The notes under the pieces are model-generated. The model made no database searches and was not told the origin of the DNA. It saw only the letters and a program-made list of their open reading frames with translations. This document shows positions 46,627 through 56,834 of a DNA stretch of 64,000 nucleotides, piece after piece. This stretch comes from Ephemerocybe angulata (taxonomy: Eukaryota > Basidiomycota > Agaricomycetes > Agaricales > Psathyrellaceae): NCBI GenBank assembly GCA_013368325.1, contig JAACJK010000163.1, forward strand, positions 2,914,001 to 2,978,000, in the 5' to 3' direction. The stretch's first letter is position 1, and each line of letters opens with the position of its first letter. Both the position numbers and the translations under genes were made by a program.

Positions 46627-47454
46627 TGTAATTCTCAGTCCCCCACCTGTTCATGTGGACTCCACGTGGACTGCCCAGAGTCCACTGGTCTACCAGTGGA
46701 CTCTGGATATTTTATGGACTCTGACCAGTGGACTCATTGTGGAGTCCATGTGGAGTCCATACTCCCTCCATAATCAGTCCACCCCCCTTCCACAGCCAGT
46801 CCACATCAGACTTAAAGTTTATATCCATTCTCAAGCCAGTGAAGTCTACATGGAGTCCCCATGGAGTCCATGTGAACTCTTATAATCTCTACTTTTGACC
46901 GAAAGAAAATACATGGCATGCCCCAGGATTGAACCTGAGACCTTGGGAATAGCTATTACTAAGCTTTTGGTGTGAGTGCTAGCCACTAGGCTATTTGGTC
47001 TTATATATTTTATCTTGTAATTAGACTATACCCTATACCATATTCTATTTTTAGATTGCAAAGTCGATGCTCGGAAATCATTTTGCTGATTGTGAGACTA
47101 GTTTTTGACCAATTGCTTAGTTATTTTATAGCATCAACACTACAAAACAATGACAACAGTATTATATAATAAAAATGATGGGACTAATAATCATCATTAG
47201 TGGCAGTCCAGCAGTAGTCCACAATCAGTCCAGTGGTAGTCCATATGAGTCCAGTGGCTTCAGTCCACAATTAGAGTCCACATAGACTCCACAGAGCCTG
47301 GCAGGGGGGCGTGGACTGCTCATGGACTGCTCGTGGACTGATTTTGGCAGGGGGCCTGCCAAAAATTTGGCTTCTAGTCCACTAGTATACCACTGGATTC
47401 TTTGTGGAGTCCATGTGGAGTCCACACGAACAGGTGGGGGAGTGTGAAGTACTC
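46627..47454. mobile_element. TIR element family A, copy 1, with 9-bp target duplication
   Basis: The 828-bp element has ends TGTAATTCTCAGTCCCCCAC and, inverted, GAGTACTTCACACTCCCCCA. It is flanked by identical CACCATGGC at 46618-46626 and 47455-47463. Many GTGGAGTCCA/TGGACTCCAC subterminal repeats fill both ends; no ORF. The 9-bp duplication suggests a Mutator-type non-autonomous element. Copies 2 and 3 are at 53.7 and 55.5 kb. Confidence 0.8.
46913..47000 (-). repeat. tRNA-like segment inside family A copy 1
   Basis: Read on the minus strand it has a box A-like TAGCCTAGTGG (46983-46993) and a box B GGTTCAATCC (46926-46935), about 47 nt apart. The T-stem pairing is imperfect and no clean acceptor stem or anticodon loop forms, so it is tRNA-derived rather than a tRNA gene. 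The other two copies carry the same segment. Confidence 0.5.
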
Positions 47455-47576
47455 CACCATGGCCCCTTTCTGCAACCCCTTTGACGACACCCCTCCTTAC
47501 TCCAACTCCCAATACCCCAAAACCCTCACCATCCCCTCCTCTGCAGGGTGTCACCGGAACGGGGTCACAAGTTAAC

Positions 47577-48188
47577 ATGCATCAGGATGCTTCGGGAGCT
47601 CCACCAACATATAAGCATACGTTAATCCTTGCACTTGCTGCCAAACGGCATCTTGACGACAAGCGAGAGGAGATGATCACTTTTTTTAAAGACAGTGGAA
47701 TCAAGGAGAAGGACTGGGTAGCCAAGCCAGGCTTTAGACTGAACGAAAGTGGGGGCTTCATCTCGTCAGACCATCAGGAGATTGTGGTCACTTTCCTCCG
47801 TAACCTCTCCAAAGGAAAAGGAAATAAGCTCATGTTCGGCATGAAAACCATTCTGACAGACTACCCTGTTGTTCTGCAGTGCAATACTGGCAAGGGCTGG
47901 GAGGTTGGATCCCCTCATTCAGTTGAGCAACGAGCACAAGTGTCGGACGAGAAGGTCTTCCTACCGGGGGTTGAGGACGCTGCAGGGAAAGGGGAGCTCT
48001 CTGCCGGTCCCATTACCAGTGGTATAGGTTCGGAGATTGACTTCGGTGCGAGGGCTATCCCAGACTCTAATGGCCTGCGCATCGGACTCGAGTGGTCAAT
48101 GGGCCTCAACTTTACGGTACGCGTCTCAAGACTCTCAACACTGTTTACCTCGTGTAACGCGGGGTCCCTCGAAGCCCCTAGATATTGA
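47577..48188 (+). CDS. Hypothetical protein fragment (5' part)
   Basis: An open frame from the ATG at 47577 reads MHQDASGAPPTYKHTLILAL, then KREEMITFFKDSGIKEKDW, IVVTFLRNLSKGKGNKLMFG, TDYPVVLQCNTGKGWEV and EIDFGARAIPDSNGLRIGL; a GTACGC donor follows GLNFT, so coding probably ends near 48117 and continues downstream. I do not recognise the family. Codon use and the absence of low complexity suggest it is or was a real gene. Its upstream exon may have been separated by the family A element. Whether it is expressed cannot be judged. Confidence 0.4.
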   Translation: MHQDASGAPPTYKHTLILALAAKRHLDDKREEMITFFKDSGIKEKDWVAKPGFRLNESGGFISSDHQEIVVTFLRNLSKGKGNKLMFGMKTILTDYPVVLQCNTGKGWEVGSPHSVEQRAQVSDEKVFLPGVEDAAGKGELSAGPITSGIGSEIDFGARAIPDSNGLRIGLEWSMGLNFTVRVSRLSTLFTSCNAGSLEAPRY

Positions 48189-48489
48189 CGCCGTATGTAG
48201 TTGTTTGGTTCAGAAGCCTCCGCCGCCAGCACAACGCGACGGCGGAGCCTTCCTTCCTTTCTTTAGCCCCACCTTTACCCGTATCCACACATACTTAGAG
48301 TAGTTCCAATATACCTATTGGTCTTGCTCATTGTGTGTTCCTGGATCTGGGTGATAAGCGGGCTACACCCCTTACACCTCGAGTCTTACAGTATTTTTGC
48401 AATATTTTTCATAGGTCAAGCAGTCAGACGATTCACCTACATTGCACATTGTTGCGTTCTCCAAACTTCATTACAGAGGCCCTATAACA

Positions 48490-49090
48490 TACTCCATTGA
48501 ACAAGCCGACATCAGCATAATCTGCAATCAGACATGTAATTGGCCCCGCACACTCCCCGACCCAATGGGAAGACTCAATCTCACACGAGAATCTACCACG
48601 CAATGGTCAAAGAAAATCATGAAGCAGCGGGCGGTGTCCATCCAAGGCGAAGCATCGAAAAACCCAAAAGCGACTGCGGGGTACACACGCACAGATGGCT
48701 CTGAAACCACTGAGGCGGAAGAGCTGCACTGGAACACAATTCAGATTAAACACAAGGAGAGGTCAACTAGTATGACGATCCAATACTTTTCGAGGCACTC
48801 GGAGGTCGATGCCACGGACTTGACAGTTCTTGGAGACGCCCTTCCTGCCGTCGTTCTTCGTCCGAAGCCGTCGGTAACACTGGAGACCATTAGTGTGCGT
48901 ATGTTTTCCTTGTGGAAGTCCCAAGAAGTGAGAGGGGTAGAGAAGCTTTCTTTCTTGGCTCGTATCATGGAAGCACTACGTCGGCTTCGCCCCAGTGGAA
49001 ATGTGAAGGCCACCATCACAGGCAGCCTTCCCCAGGAGTTCACAAACATTGTCCATTGCATCGAATTGCCTATTTCGACCGTTTGTAGGG
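48490..49090 (+). CDS. Hypothetical protein fragment (3' part)
   Basis: An open frame reads ITYSIEQADISIICNQTCNW, WSKKIMKQRAVSIQGEASKN, TIQIKHKERSTSMTIQYFSR, LTVLGDALPAVVLRPKPS and SLPQEFTNIVHCIELPIS before a GT-type end near 49087. Probably the downstream exon of the gene starting at 47577. The HSEVDATDLTVLGD stretch looks constrained, but the family is not recognised. No clear stop in phase with a full gene model was established. Confidence 0.35.
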
Positions 49091-49395
49091 TATGCTGGAG
49101 ACAATATAGATTCAGCCTTCCCTCTCCTTTCTCCTTGATAATATGCCTCCCATCGGACTTAGATATGCAAATCATCTCCTCTCATCATCCTTCCCACCTT
49201 TCTCTTTTTCCTATGCCTAGCGTCTGCCATACGCGACCCCCTCCCCTCCTTTCCCTTCCCAGAACAATCAGTCTTGCCTTTCGGTTGCCTCCCTTGCCCA
49301 GCCTTGCCCTTGCAGTCCCGCCTTACTGCCCATTCATTCCCTATGATCACTACTATTACTTACAGGCTATCCCGCTTGTGTCAATGTGGTTCGAT

Positions 49396-49640
49396 TTAAA
49401 ATTTGACGAGTTTTCCGTCACCTCTCCCCAGATGTTGAATAGTTTTTGGAACCGTCTCGGGCGCAGAGTATTCCAACGTCGCCAGGTTTGACGGCGTCCT
49501 CGGGGAAGTCTGCAACGGGTCCCAGCAGGGGAAACCCTCGGCGACCGCAACCATGTTCCGGACGTAGATTTGGCCGTGTGTTGCGATTTTGCGGGGCAAT
49601 TGGTAGGGAAGCTCAGGTTCTTCGATGATACTCTGAGCGA
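49396..49640 (-). pseudogene. Fragment of the lineage-specific family (N-terminal part)
   Basis: The minus strand reads HGQIYVRNMVAVAEGFPCWD; after a frameshift, KPGDVGIL; after another, KLFNIWGE. This matches the N-terminus of the gene at 34.3-33.8 kb (QIYVRNM...GVPCW...PGDVGIL...RIFNIW). Two frameshifts in about 200 bp show it is dead. Confidence 0.55.
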
Positions 49641-49649
49641 GGACTGAGA

Positions 49650-50100
49650 TAAGTGAAGGGCGCTTATACTGATGATGCCGCTGAGCACCCGGTAGCTAGT
49701 TGGTCGACTCACCCCGTTTGGTTCGTCTTCTCCATGAAGTTCCCGAATCTTGGTTCAAGCACGAGGCCTACCTCACCATGCTCCACTACAACAAGACTCA
49801 GCAGAACTCGCTTTTCGCCTTGGACACAGGAAGAAGAAGTCGTGGGAGCTCAGTCACATCATCAATCCAACTTGAAGACACCAGTAGCATGTATGACTCG
49901 TCCAGGCCATCGTTTCGAGGTGACTTCAAGCAACGGCGCCATTTTTAACTCGCTCCCGGCACCCCTCGAAAATATTGATGTGCCTATTGCCTCACCTTTG
50001 GAACCCCTCAACGCCAGTCTTGGAGGCGACATGCTTGACCAGGGGGTCAATCTCCTTGAATTTCCAGAGCCATTTGGACTGACAGCTGACATCTACTAGT
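49650..50100 (+). other. Open frame of unknown origin
   Basis: A + strand frame ends ASPLEPLNASLGGDML...LEFPEPFGLTADIY before a TAG at about 50097, and could be the 3' exon of an unknown gene. No domain recognised. Confidence 0.2.
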
Positions 50101-50916
50101 TACAGCTAATAAATAATGATTAAAAGATGGCATGACCAGGAAAGCACTACAGGATCGAATTTTGCAAAGGAGGAGTAGGCAGTTGGTAATAATGGCAATG
50201 AGACAAAAAGACTGATACCTAGCATCTCTGGATCATCAGTCACTTCAGAAGTCTTATTTCTTGCATATATGTATTTAAATACATGCTATGAGCTTATATC
50301 TGCTATTGCTTGGCCTTAGCAAAGTCCTGAACCTCCAAGAAACGATGATGGAGGTGTGTTGTGTGGGCGCTTGTTGACTTGATGACTTAATTGTGGCTGT
50401 GCCACAATTCCCATCTCTCAGGCAGTAGTCAGCATAGCATCGCCAGAATCTAGAGAAGTCCTCCTCTTCTTACCTGTACTAGGGCCTTATATGCATACTA
50501 AAGAGGGCCCAGGGCGAGTTTGAGCAATAGTTGATTGCTGTAGCGCCCACGGTTGATCACTCTTTGCTAGTCCCACCAAGGTCCAGTTGAAACTCCAACA
50601 AAATTCTGCCTGCCCGGACTTAATTCTAAGACTACAGACAAGCACAGCTGCATAGAATAGGGTTATATTGTGATAATAGAGAAGATATTGGGACCTTGGC
50701 TTATCTTCTGTTTGAGTAAATGCAGCATGTCTGAGTCTGGTAAGCGCCCAGGCATCTCTGGCGTTAGTGCCTAATTTGGTAGGCGAAGCGGGCCAAGGCC
50801 GTGGCCTTCTCCGGGCATCATCCTATCCAATCTGGCGTTATCCTATTCTTTTTGTTCAATCCTATCATATTTGGTATTTTCTCCATATCCTATTCCTATT
50901 CCAATGGTCATCCCCC
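50101..50916. other. Unassigned stretch with a dispersed repeat
   Basis: No gene. Positions 50785-50905 (TATCCTATTC-rich) match 30020-30135 in the opposite orientation over about 100 bp. Confidence 0.35.
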
Positions 50917-51543
50917 AAGGTAGACGCAGTCCATACTCGTCTAACCCCACGTGAGGCGTGTGAACCGTCCGAAAGTGGTCGAGATCCCATTGAGAAAAGG
51001 AGAGATAATGGCCCCTCAAAATCTTTGGGCGCCTTTTAGTCCAAATCAGTTCCCATAGATCTGTTCGAATACCAATTGAAGACATACTTGCGAGCTTTTG
51101 AAGGGATTAGGGCAAAACTGGGAAAGTAAATCCCAAAAGACTGAAAACCATGCCAAAATGGCCCTGGGATGCTGCTATTCTACATAGGTGGGCCCCTGCA
51201 GCATTATTTATGCCTTGAGGGTGTCTACTCGATATATAATGGACATGGAGAGCACTAATATCTCAACTAGTTCAAAGAAATAGGAACTGGCCTTCCCGGG
51301 TAAGATTTTGGCCTACTTTAGGGGCCTTTGCAGTATTTCGGGATCTACTCCCTCAGATATCATCTTATTGTTCCATAACTTCACAAACATATATATTCAT
51401 GGATTTCCCGTAATCCTATGGAAGCCAATAGTGGCTATTGGACTCGAAGCTGCAGAACGAGGCCACAATATGTTTTTCTGGCTGAATTCGGACACTTCGC
51501 ACCCCTCACATGGGGTTAGACGAGTATGGACTGTGTCTACCTT
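50917..51543. mobile_element. About 630-bp TIR element
   Basis: AAGGTAGACGCAGTCCATAC and the following 30-35 bases recur inverted, with some mismatches, ending at 51543. No ORF or clear target duplication. Confidence 0.5.
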
Positions 51544-51839
51544 ACTCAGTGTCTTTAGCCAAATTACATAAGCTTTCCCACATGCGTTCAGCCAGCGCCA
51601 GTACTTAGCGCGTCTCACTGGAACTAATGCTCATGCTCACATCCCATTGATGTGTTTTCTCACTATAATGCCAACTTAAGTACTCAAGTAAGAAAATATA
51701 TCATTTATATCCTGAAAGAACGTCGAATCTTGGGTTTTATAGCAGTGGTTTTCATCTTGACGACTGACGAGCACGAGTTTACGACAAGGTCTGTTTACAT
51801 GCTCATATCTATCATCCTGATTAGTGCTAAGCAGCAATG

Positions 51840-53138
51840 TTATCACCAGATCCCTTTGGCCCTCTATCTCTCACCAGAGAGCATGAAAGTGCTGCCCCAC
51901 ACTCGCTGACAGCAATGGAATCAAATCCACCGTGCTCGGAGTCACTTTCTGTCTTAGGTGGTACCGGCACACTGCAGCCTGCCCCAGTGATACTGGGAAA
52001 GCAAAAAAGGGGTTGTCCCGAGAGAATAAAATCCATGAGGGCCCCAAACAGCCTCGAGGTCGGCCACGGAAGGTAGTGGTCATTCCGGATGGGAGCCCAC
52101 CACCTGCAAAGTGGCGGGCCATCCACCGAAGGCAATAACTGCGAAACCTGCAAGACGAGTTTGTGTAGAACTTACGGGAGGGCCAATAGTGAGTACTCAT
52201 CTTCAAAATCCTTTGAAATCCGATGCTGAAATGAGCAGGTTGTTCCAGCAACCTTGCATGGCCAGCTGCACCCACATCACCCAAGCAACTGCCCTCTCAC
52301 ACCAATTTTCTTGGAATCAAGTCGTGATAGACCCCAGAAGCCACTTCCTTCACATACCGCGCCATTTCGTGCTCCAGAAAACGTGCCTCGCTGCAGAATT
52401 CAACCCAGTACAAACACTGCTCCACCAAATGCATGGTCACCACATCCGCCACCGCCTGTATCACTCGACGATGAAGATGAAGATGAAGATGGTGCAGGTG
52501 GAGAGGGAATTGGGATTGAGGGTGACATGGACAATGAGGGGGACAAGAACAATGATGAAAAAGATGCAGAGGACACCAGCAACAGCACCCCCATGCCAAC
52601 CCCAACAATCAATGCTCGCATTCATGCCCGCCATCCCCCTTGGCTCGTCAACGCGTTCCAAGCTTGCTTGGCTAAGTACCAGGCAAAGTCTGCTAATGGG
52701 GCACCTGCTCTGTACGAGTCTACGGACTGGGACTTCTGGGTTTGGTCTCCTGCAACCTGGTTTCTGCTGAACAGTCCAGTACTCTCTCCCCAGTCTGTCT
52801 ACAACCCTTGCTTCTTTATCTGGGACCCCCAAGTACTCTACAAGCAGCTACCATGCCCGAACTGCCACCATGCCCTCAACCATCACTGCACAATGGTGAA
52901 GCCCCGTTGTGTCGTTGAACTCAAGTCGACATTTTGGCTCATTGGCTTTTGCTATCGGTGCCGCCATTGTGTCCACCCCAAAACCGGAAAGAAGACGGTT
53001 ACCTGGCAGAGCTGGGATCATTGCATCCTCGATGCCTTGCCTAGCATGCTAGCTGCTGAGTTCCCAGCTCGCCTTAGCCATCGCAGTGGCATGTTGAAAG
53101 GACTTTTCGCTCTTATGCACTCATTTCCAAAGCGGTGA
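51840..53138 (+). pseudogene. DUF6729-type transposon protein remnant (N-terminal part)
   Basis: A broken AT-hook-like start (QPRGRPRK near 52050, one frame) precedes an open frame from about 52254. It has an acidic linker and a conserved domain: WSPATWFLLNSP, YNPCFFIWDPQVLYKQLPCP, NCHHALNHHC, STFWLIGFCYRCRHC, then TWQSWDHCILDALPSMLAAE and FPARLSHRSGM. Paired CPNC and CRHC cysteines and the AEFPA..THRSG-type end are typical of DUF6729 proteins of basidiomycete mobile elements, as I recall them. The frame stops at 53138 and the expected continuation is displaced to about 55.2 kb. Confidence 0.55.
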
Positions 53139-53688
53139 TACAACCGTAGACTATTTTCGTGGTTTTACGTTGTAGGTGTAAGGGTCATAGCACCGGCTCG
53201 AGCACTAAGTGACAATATGCTTACACCGGCCTCCAAGGTCAGAACCTGGACTAAAAAGAAAAGGATACTCAGACGCCGTCTGAGAAGGGAATACTGGTGA
53301 TCACTGGTAAGATGGATTAGTACTGAAGCTTCCTCAAGTTCATAGCTGAGAGGCTTGACAAATAATGTACGAAATATCTAAATATCTTAGAGTCCCGGTG
53401 CATGCGAAACATGCGGGGCGCCAGCAACAACCACCCCTCCTTGCCATACAAGGGTATCACACCTGGCAAGTCGTCAAACGAGTCAGACTGTCTAGATCCT
53501 AGAAAGTGTCCCCCACTCCAAGGAGTATTGAAAACAGGGTGGTGCAGAGACACCAGGCAGTGGGAGCAATGACATCCATAGCATTCGGAATTTGCTGCGC
53601 CGCGTCAGAGAATTCCGACTACGGCTTGGGCGGCTTCAGTCTTGGACACTTCACGCAATAAGGACTTGTCAGTTTTGGGGGTTCCTCC
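53139..53688. other. Unassigned stretch
   Basis: 550 bp between DUF6729 remnant and family A copy 2; nothing recognised. Confidence 0.3.
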
Positions 53689-54499
53689 TGTAATTCTCAG
53701 TCCCCCACCTGTTCACGTGGACTCCACGCGGACTGCTCAGAGTCCACTGGTCTACATATTTTATGGACTCTGACCAATGGACACATTGTGGAGTCCACGT
53801 GGAGTCCATACCCCCTCCACAATCAGTCCACCCCCCCCCTCCACAGCCAGTTCACATCAGACTTAGAGTTTATATCCATTCCCAAGCCAGTGGAGTCCAC
53901 ATGGAGTCCACGTGGAGTCCATGTGAACTTTTATGATCTCTACTTTTGACAGAAAGAAAATAAATGGCAAGCCTCAGGATTGAACCTGAGACCTTGAAAA
54001 TAGCTATTACTAAGCTTTTCACATGAGTGCTAGCCACTAAGCTATTTGGTCTTATATATCTTACCTTGTAACTAGACTATACCCTATACCATATCCTATT
54101 TTTAGATTGCAACCTCAATGCTTGAAAATCATTTTGCTGATTGTGAGACTAGTTTTTAACCAATTGCTTAGTTATTTTATAGCATCAATACTACAAAACA
54201 ATGACAACAGTATTATCTAATAAAAATGATGGGACCAAAAATCATCATTAGTGGCAGTCCAGCAGTAGTCCACAATCAGTCCAGTGGTTTGAGTCCAGTG
54301 ACTTCAGTCCACAATCAGAGTCCACATGGACTCCACAGAGCCTGGCAGGAGGGGCGTGGACTGCTCGTGGACTGTTCGTGGACTGATTTTGGCAGGAGGC
54401 CTACCAAAAATTTGGCTTCCAGTCCACTGGTATGCCACTGGATTCTTTGTGGAGTCCACGTGGAGTCCACGCGAACAGGTGGGGGAGTGTGAAGTACTC
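53689..54499. mobile_element. TIR element family A, copy 2
   Basis: 811 bp, same orientation as copy 1, with ends TGTAATTCTCAGTCCCCCAC and inverted GAGTACTTCACACTCCCCCA. It contains the tRNA-like segment (box B at 53977-53986). No target duplication: flanks are GGTTCCTCC and CGCAGGTCT. Confidence 0.75.
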
Positions 54500-55189
54500 C
54501 GCAGGTCTCTCTCTGTCCGACGAGTCACATAAAGGATAAATAAGAAACAGGGTACCAGCGGGGGCAAATCTCTCAAAATGTAAGGGGGCTCCACAAACGG
54601 AGGATCCAAGCACCGAAGATAGGCCCGCACAACTAGAAAAAAAAAATGGGATCATCAATAGCAACACGGCATCATTGGCAGACCTGCGCCGCGTCTGACT
54701 TAGCGCAGACATCGCAACAACCGCCTCAAGCCTTGCAACCTCAAGACTCAGCACCCTTGAAAATTGTAGGCAAAATTGCAGGAGGCGTGACTGTGACAGA
54801 AAGTAATCACATTATAAAAGTAGACCACGTAGCACTTAGTTTCTCCAGCTTGTATTCTTCAGATTTTATCTCTCTCTCAATCGTACTCTTGTGTTTTTTT
54901 CATTACTCCACGCAGGCTCTTGAGGACTCGTCAAAAGGAAACTAGACTACTTCTCTAACTGAGTCGAGACTTCACTTCCTCAGTTCATTAAGTAAATAAG
55001 ACTTGCCTACGCCTCTTAAACGAGCGTAGTCTTACCTGCATTGGTAGTTTGGGGTGTGTCACCATTGAGAACTTTACCCTCTGGCCACGCTGCTCTCTTC
55101 TCAACGAACTCAGCCTTTGTGTTTGTGTGGTTGGTTTGGTTGCAAACGAACTTTGTCGTTTGTGTCTTTTCTCTGCACATCACATTAGC
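54500..55189. other. Unassigned stretch before the second DUF6729 fragment
   Basis: About 690 bp with weak coding signal (a frame with ALQPQDSAPLKIVGKIAGG near 54740) but no identified gene. Confidence 0.25.
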
Positions 55190-55449
55190 GGCATGGGATC
55201 AAAACAGTTCTCTGACACGGTTTGGCAGCAGCATCTCTTAGCGTATGACCTTCTTCACCTTCAGTACCTTGACCACATTGTGCAGAATGCTGCGATATCT
55301 CAATGGCGAGGGCAACAATATATTGACTTTCTTTTATTTGAGGATACAAGTTCAGAAGGGTTCCATTGCTTCGTTCCAAATGCACAGTGGTTCCGGGATA
55401 TGTATGATATCTTTATTGAAGAGCATCAGCACTATTTCAACCAACACAC
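55190..55449 (+). pseudogene. DUF6729-type transposon protein remnant (later part), cut by family A copy 3
   Basis: The open frame reads MGSKQFSDTVWQQHLLAYDL, LHLQYLDHIVQNA, FHCFVPNAQWFRDMYDIFIE and EHQHYFNQHT. The order (GSKQFSD, YDLLHLQYL, FVPxxQWxRDMYD, EHxxxFNQH) fits the region downstream of the DUF6729 domain in these proteins. It ends abruptly at family A copy 3. Confidence 0.5.
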
Positions 55450-56276
55450 GAGTACTTCACACTCCCCCACCTGTTCGTGTGGACTCCACATGGACTCCAC
55501 AAAGAATCCAGTGGTATACTAGTGGACTAGAAGCCAAATTTTTGGCAGGCCCCCTGCCAAAATCAGTCCACGAGCAGTCCATGAGCAGTCCACGCCCCCC
55601 TGCCAGGCTCTGTGGAGTCTATGTGGACTCTAATTGTGGACTGAAGCCACTGGACTCATATGGACTACCACTGGACTGATTGTGGACTACTGCTGGACTG
55701 CCACTAATGATGATTATTAGTCCCATCATTTTTATTATATAATACTGTTGTCATTGTTTTGTAGTGTTGATGCTATAAAATAACTAAGCAATTGGTCAAA
55801 AACTAGTCTCACAATCAGCAAAATGATTTCCGAGCATCGACTTTGCAATCTAAAAATAGAATATGGTATAGGGTATAGTCTAATTACAAGATAAAATATA
55901 TAAGACCAAATAGCCTAGTGGCTAGCACTCACACCAAAAGCTTAGTAATAGCTATTCCCAAGGTCTCAGGTTCAATCCTGGGGCATGCCATGTATTTTCT
56001 TTCGGTCAAAAGTAGAGATTATAAGAGTTCACATGGACTCCATGGGGATTCCATGTAGACTTCACTGGCTTGAGAATGGATATAAACTTTAAGTCTGATG
56101 TGGACTGGCTGTGGAAGGGGGGTGGACTGATTATGGAGGGAGTATGGACTCCACATGGACTCCACAATGAGTCCACTGGTCAGAGTCCATAAAATATCCA
56201 GAGTCCACTGTCTACCAGTGGACTCTGGGCAGTCCACGTGGAGTCCACATGAACAGGTGGGGGACTGAGAATTACA
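55450..56276. mobile_element. TIR element family A, copy 3 (inverted)
   Basis: 827 bp, opposite orientation to copies 1 and 2, nearly identical to copy 1 by eye. It starts GAGTACTTCACACTCCCCCA and ends CTGAGAATTACA. The tRNA-like segment is at 55904-55990 (box A 55911-55921, box B 55969-55978). Flanks show no duplication. Confidence 0.78.
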
Positions 56277-56690
56277 GGTTTATGCTATCAACCTCAATTC
56301 ACCGTGAAACTATTCGAAACTCCCTACTGGGGCTTGCTACTCACTTAGATGCGATTTGGTGTGCCATGAGCTGACATCTGTTGACATTGAGTCTAGAGCA
56401 TCAATCTAGGGATTGATTCCCCCAAATCCCCAAATATCAGTTGACATTTCTTCAAGTTACTTAGTGCGAAGTGTAGACTGGTAGTAAGATTCATGAACAA
56501 GTCTTTATATTGAAGTAAGCCTACTACGAGCTGGAGGGTCTAGACAAATGATTATACTCTTGTTGAATGCCTTGAGCAGCCAGGGGGAGTGGGATGAGGT
56601 ACTCTGGACTGTTGCCGTGGCTCCTCAAAGCACAGCAGGTCATCTGTACCCCAGAACAAACCCTCATCATTACCCCACTCCAGAGTCCAG

Positions 56691-56834
56691 ATGTCCCTCT
56701 CTGACTTTGCCTTCATCCTCGAAAAGGCCTACCTTGATGACTCAGCGGCTAGCGAGGCAGTAATTCTAAATCTCCTCAAGCAACATTTCCTGAACTCCTA
56801 TGACTTCCATTCCTGGCTCACATCCGACCTGTGA
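56691..56834 (+). pseudogene. ORF fragment interrupted by the hAT element (left side)
   Basis: An open frame reads MSLSDFAFILEKAYLDDSAA, then SEAVILNLLKQHF and YDFHSWLTSD up to the hAT target site. The right side resumes at 60531 (NTDAIPEEVDVEDYLWVRKV...ISELSDLISQEQKDIG, stop about 60664). Precise removal of the element with one target copy leaves the two halves one base out of phase. Protein not recognised. Confidence 0.4.

Noticed and set aside
46913..47000. Functional tRNA gene
   Set aside because: Box A and box B are present but the acceptor stem and anticodon arm do not fold well and it is inside a repeated element; kept as tRNA-like repeat only.
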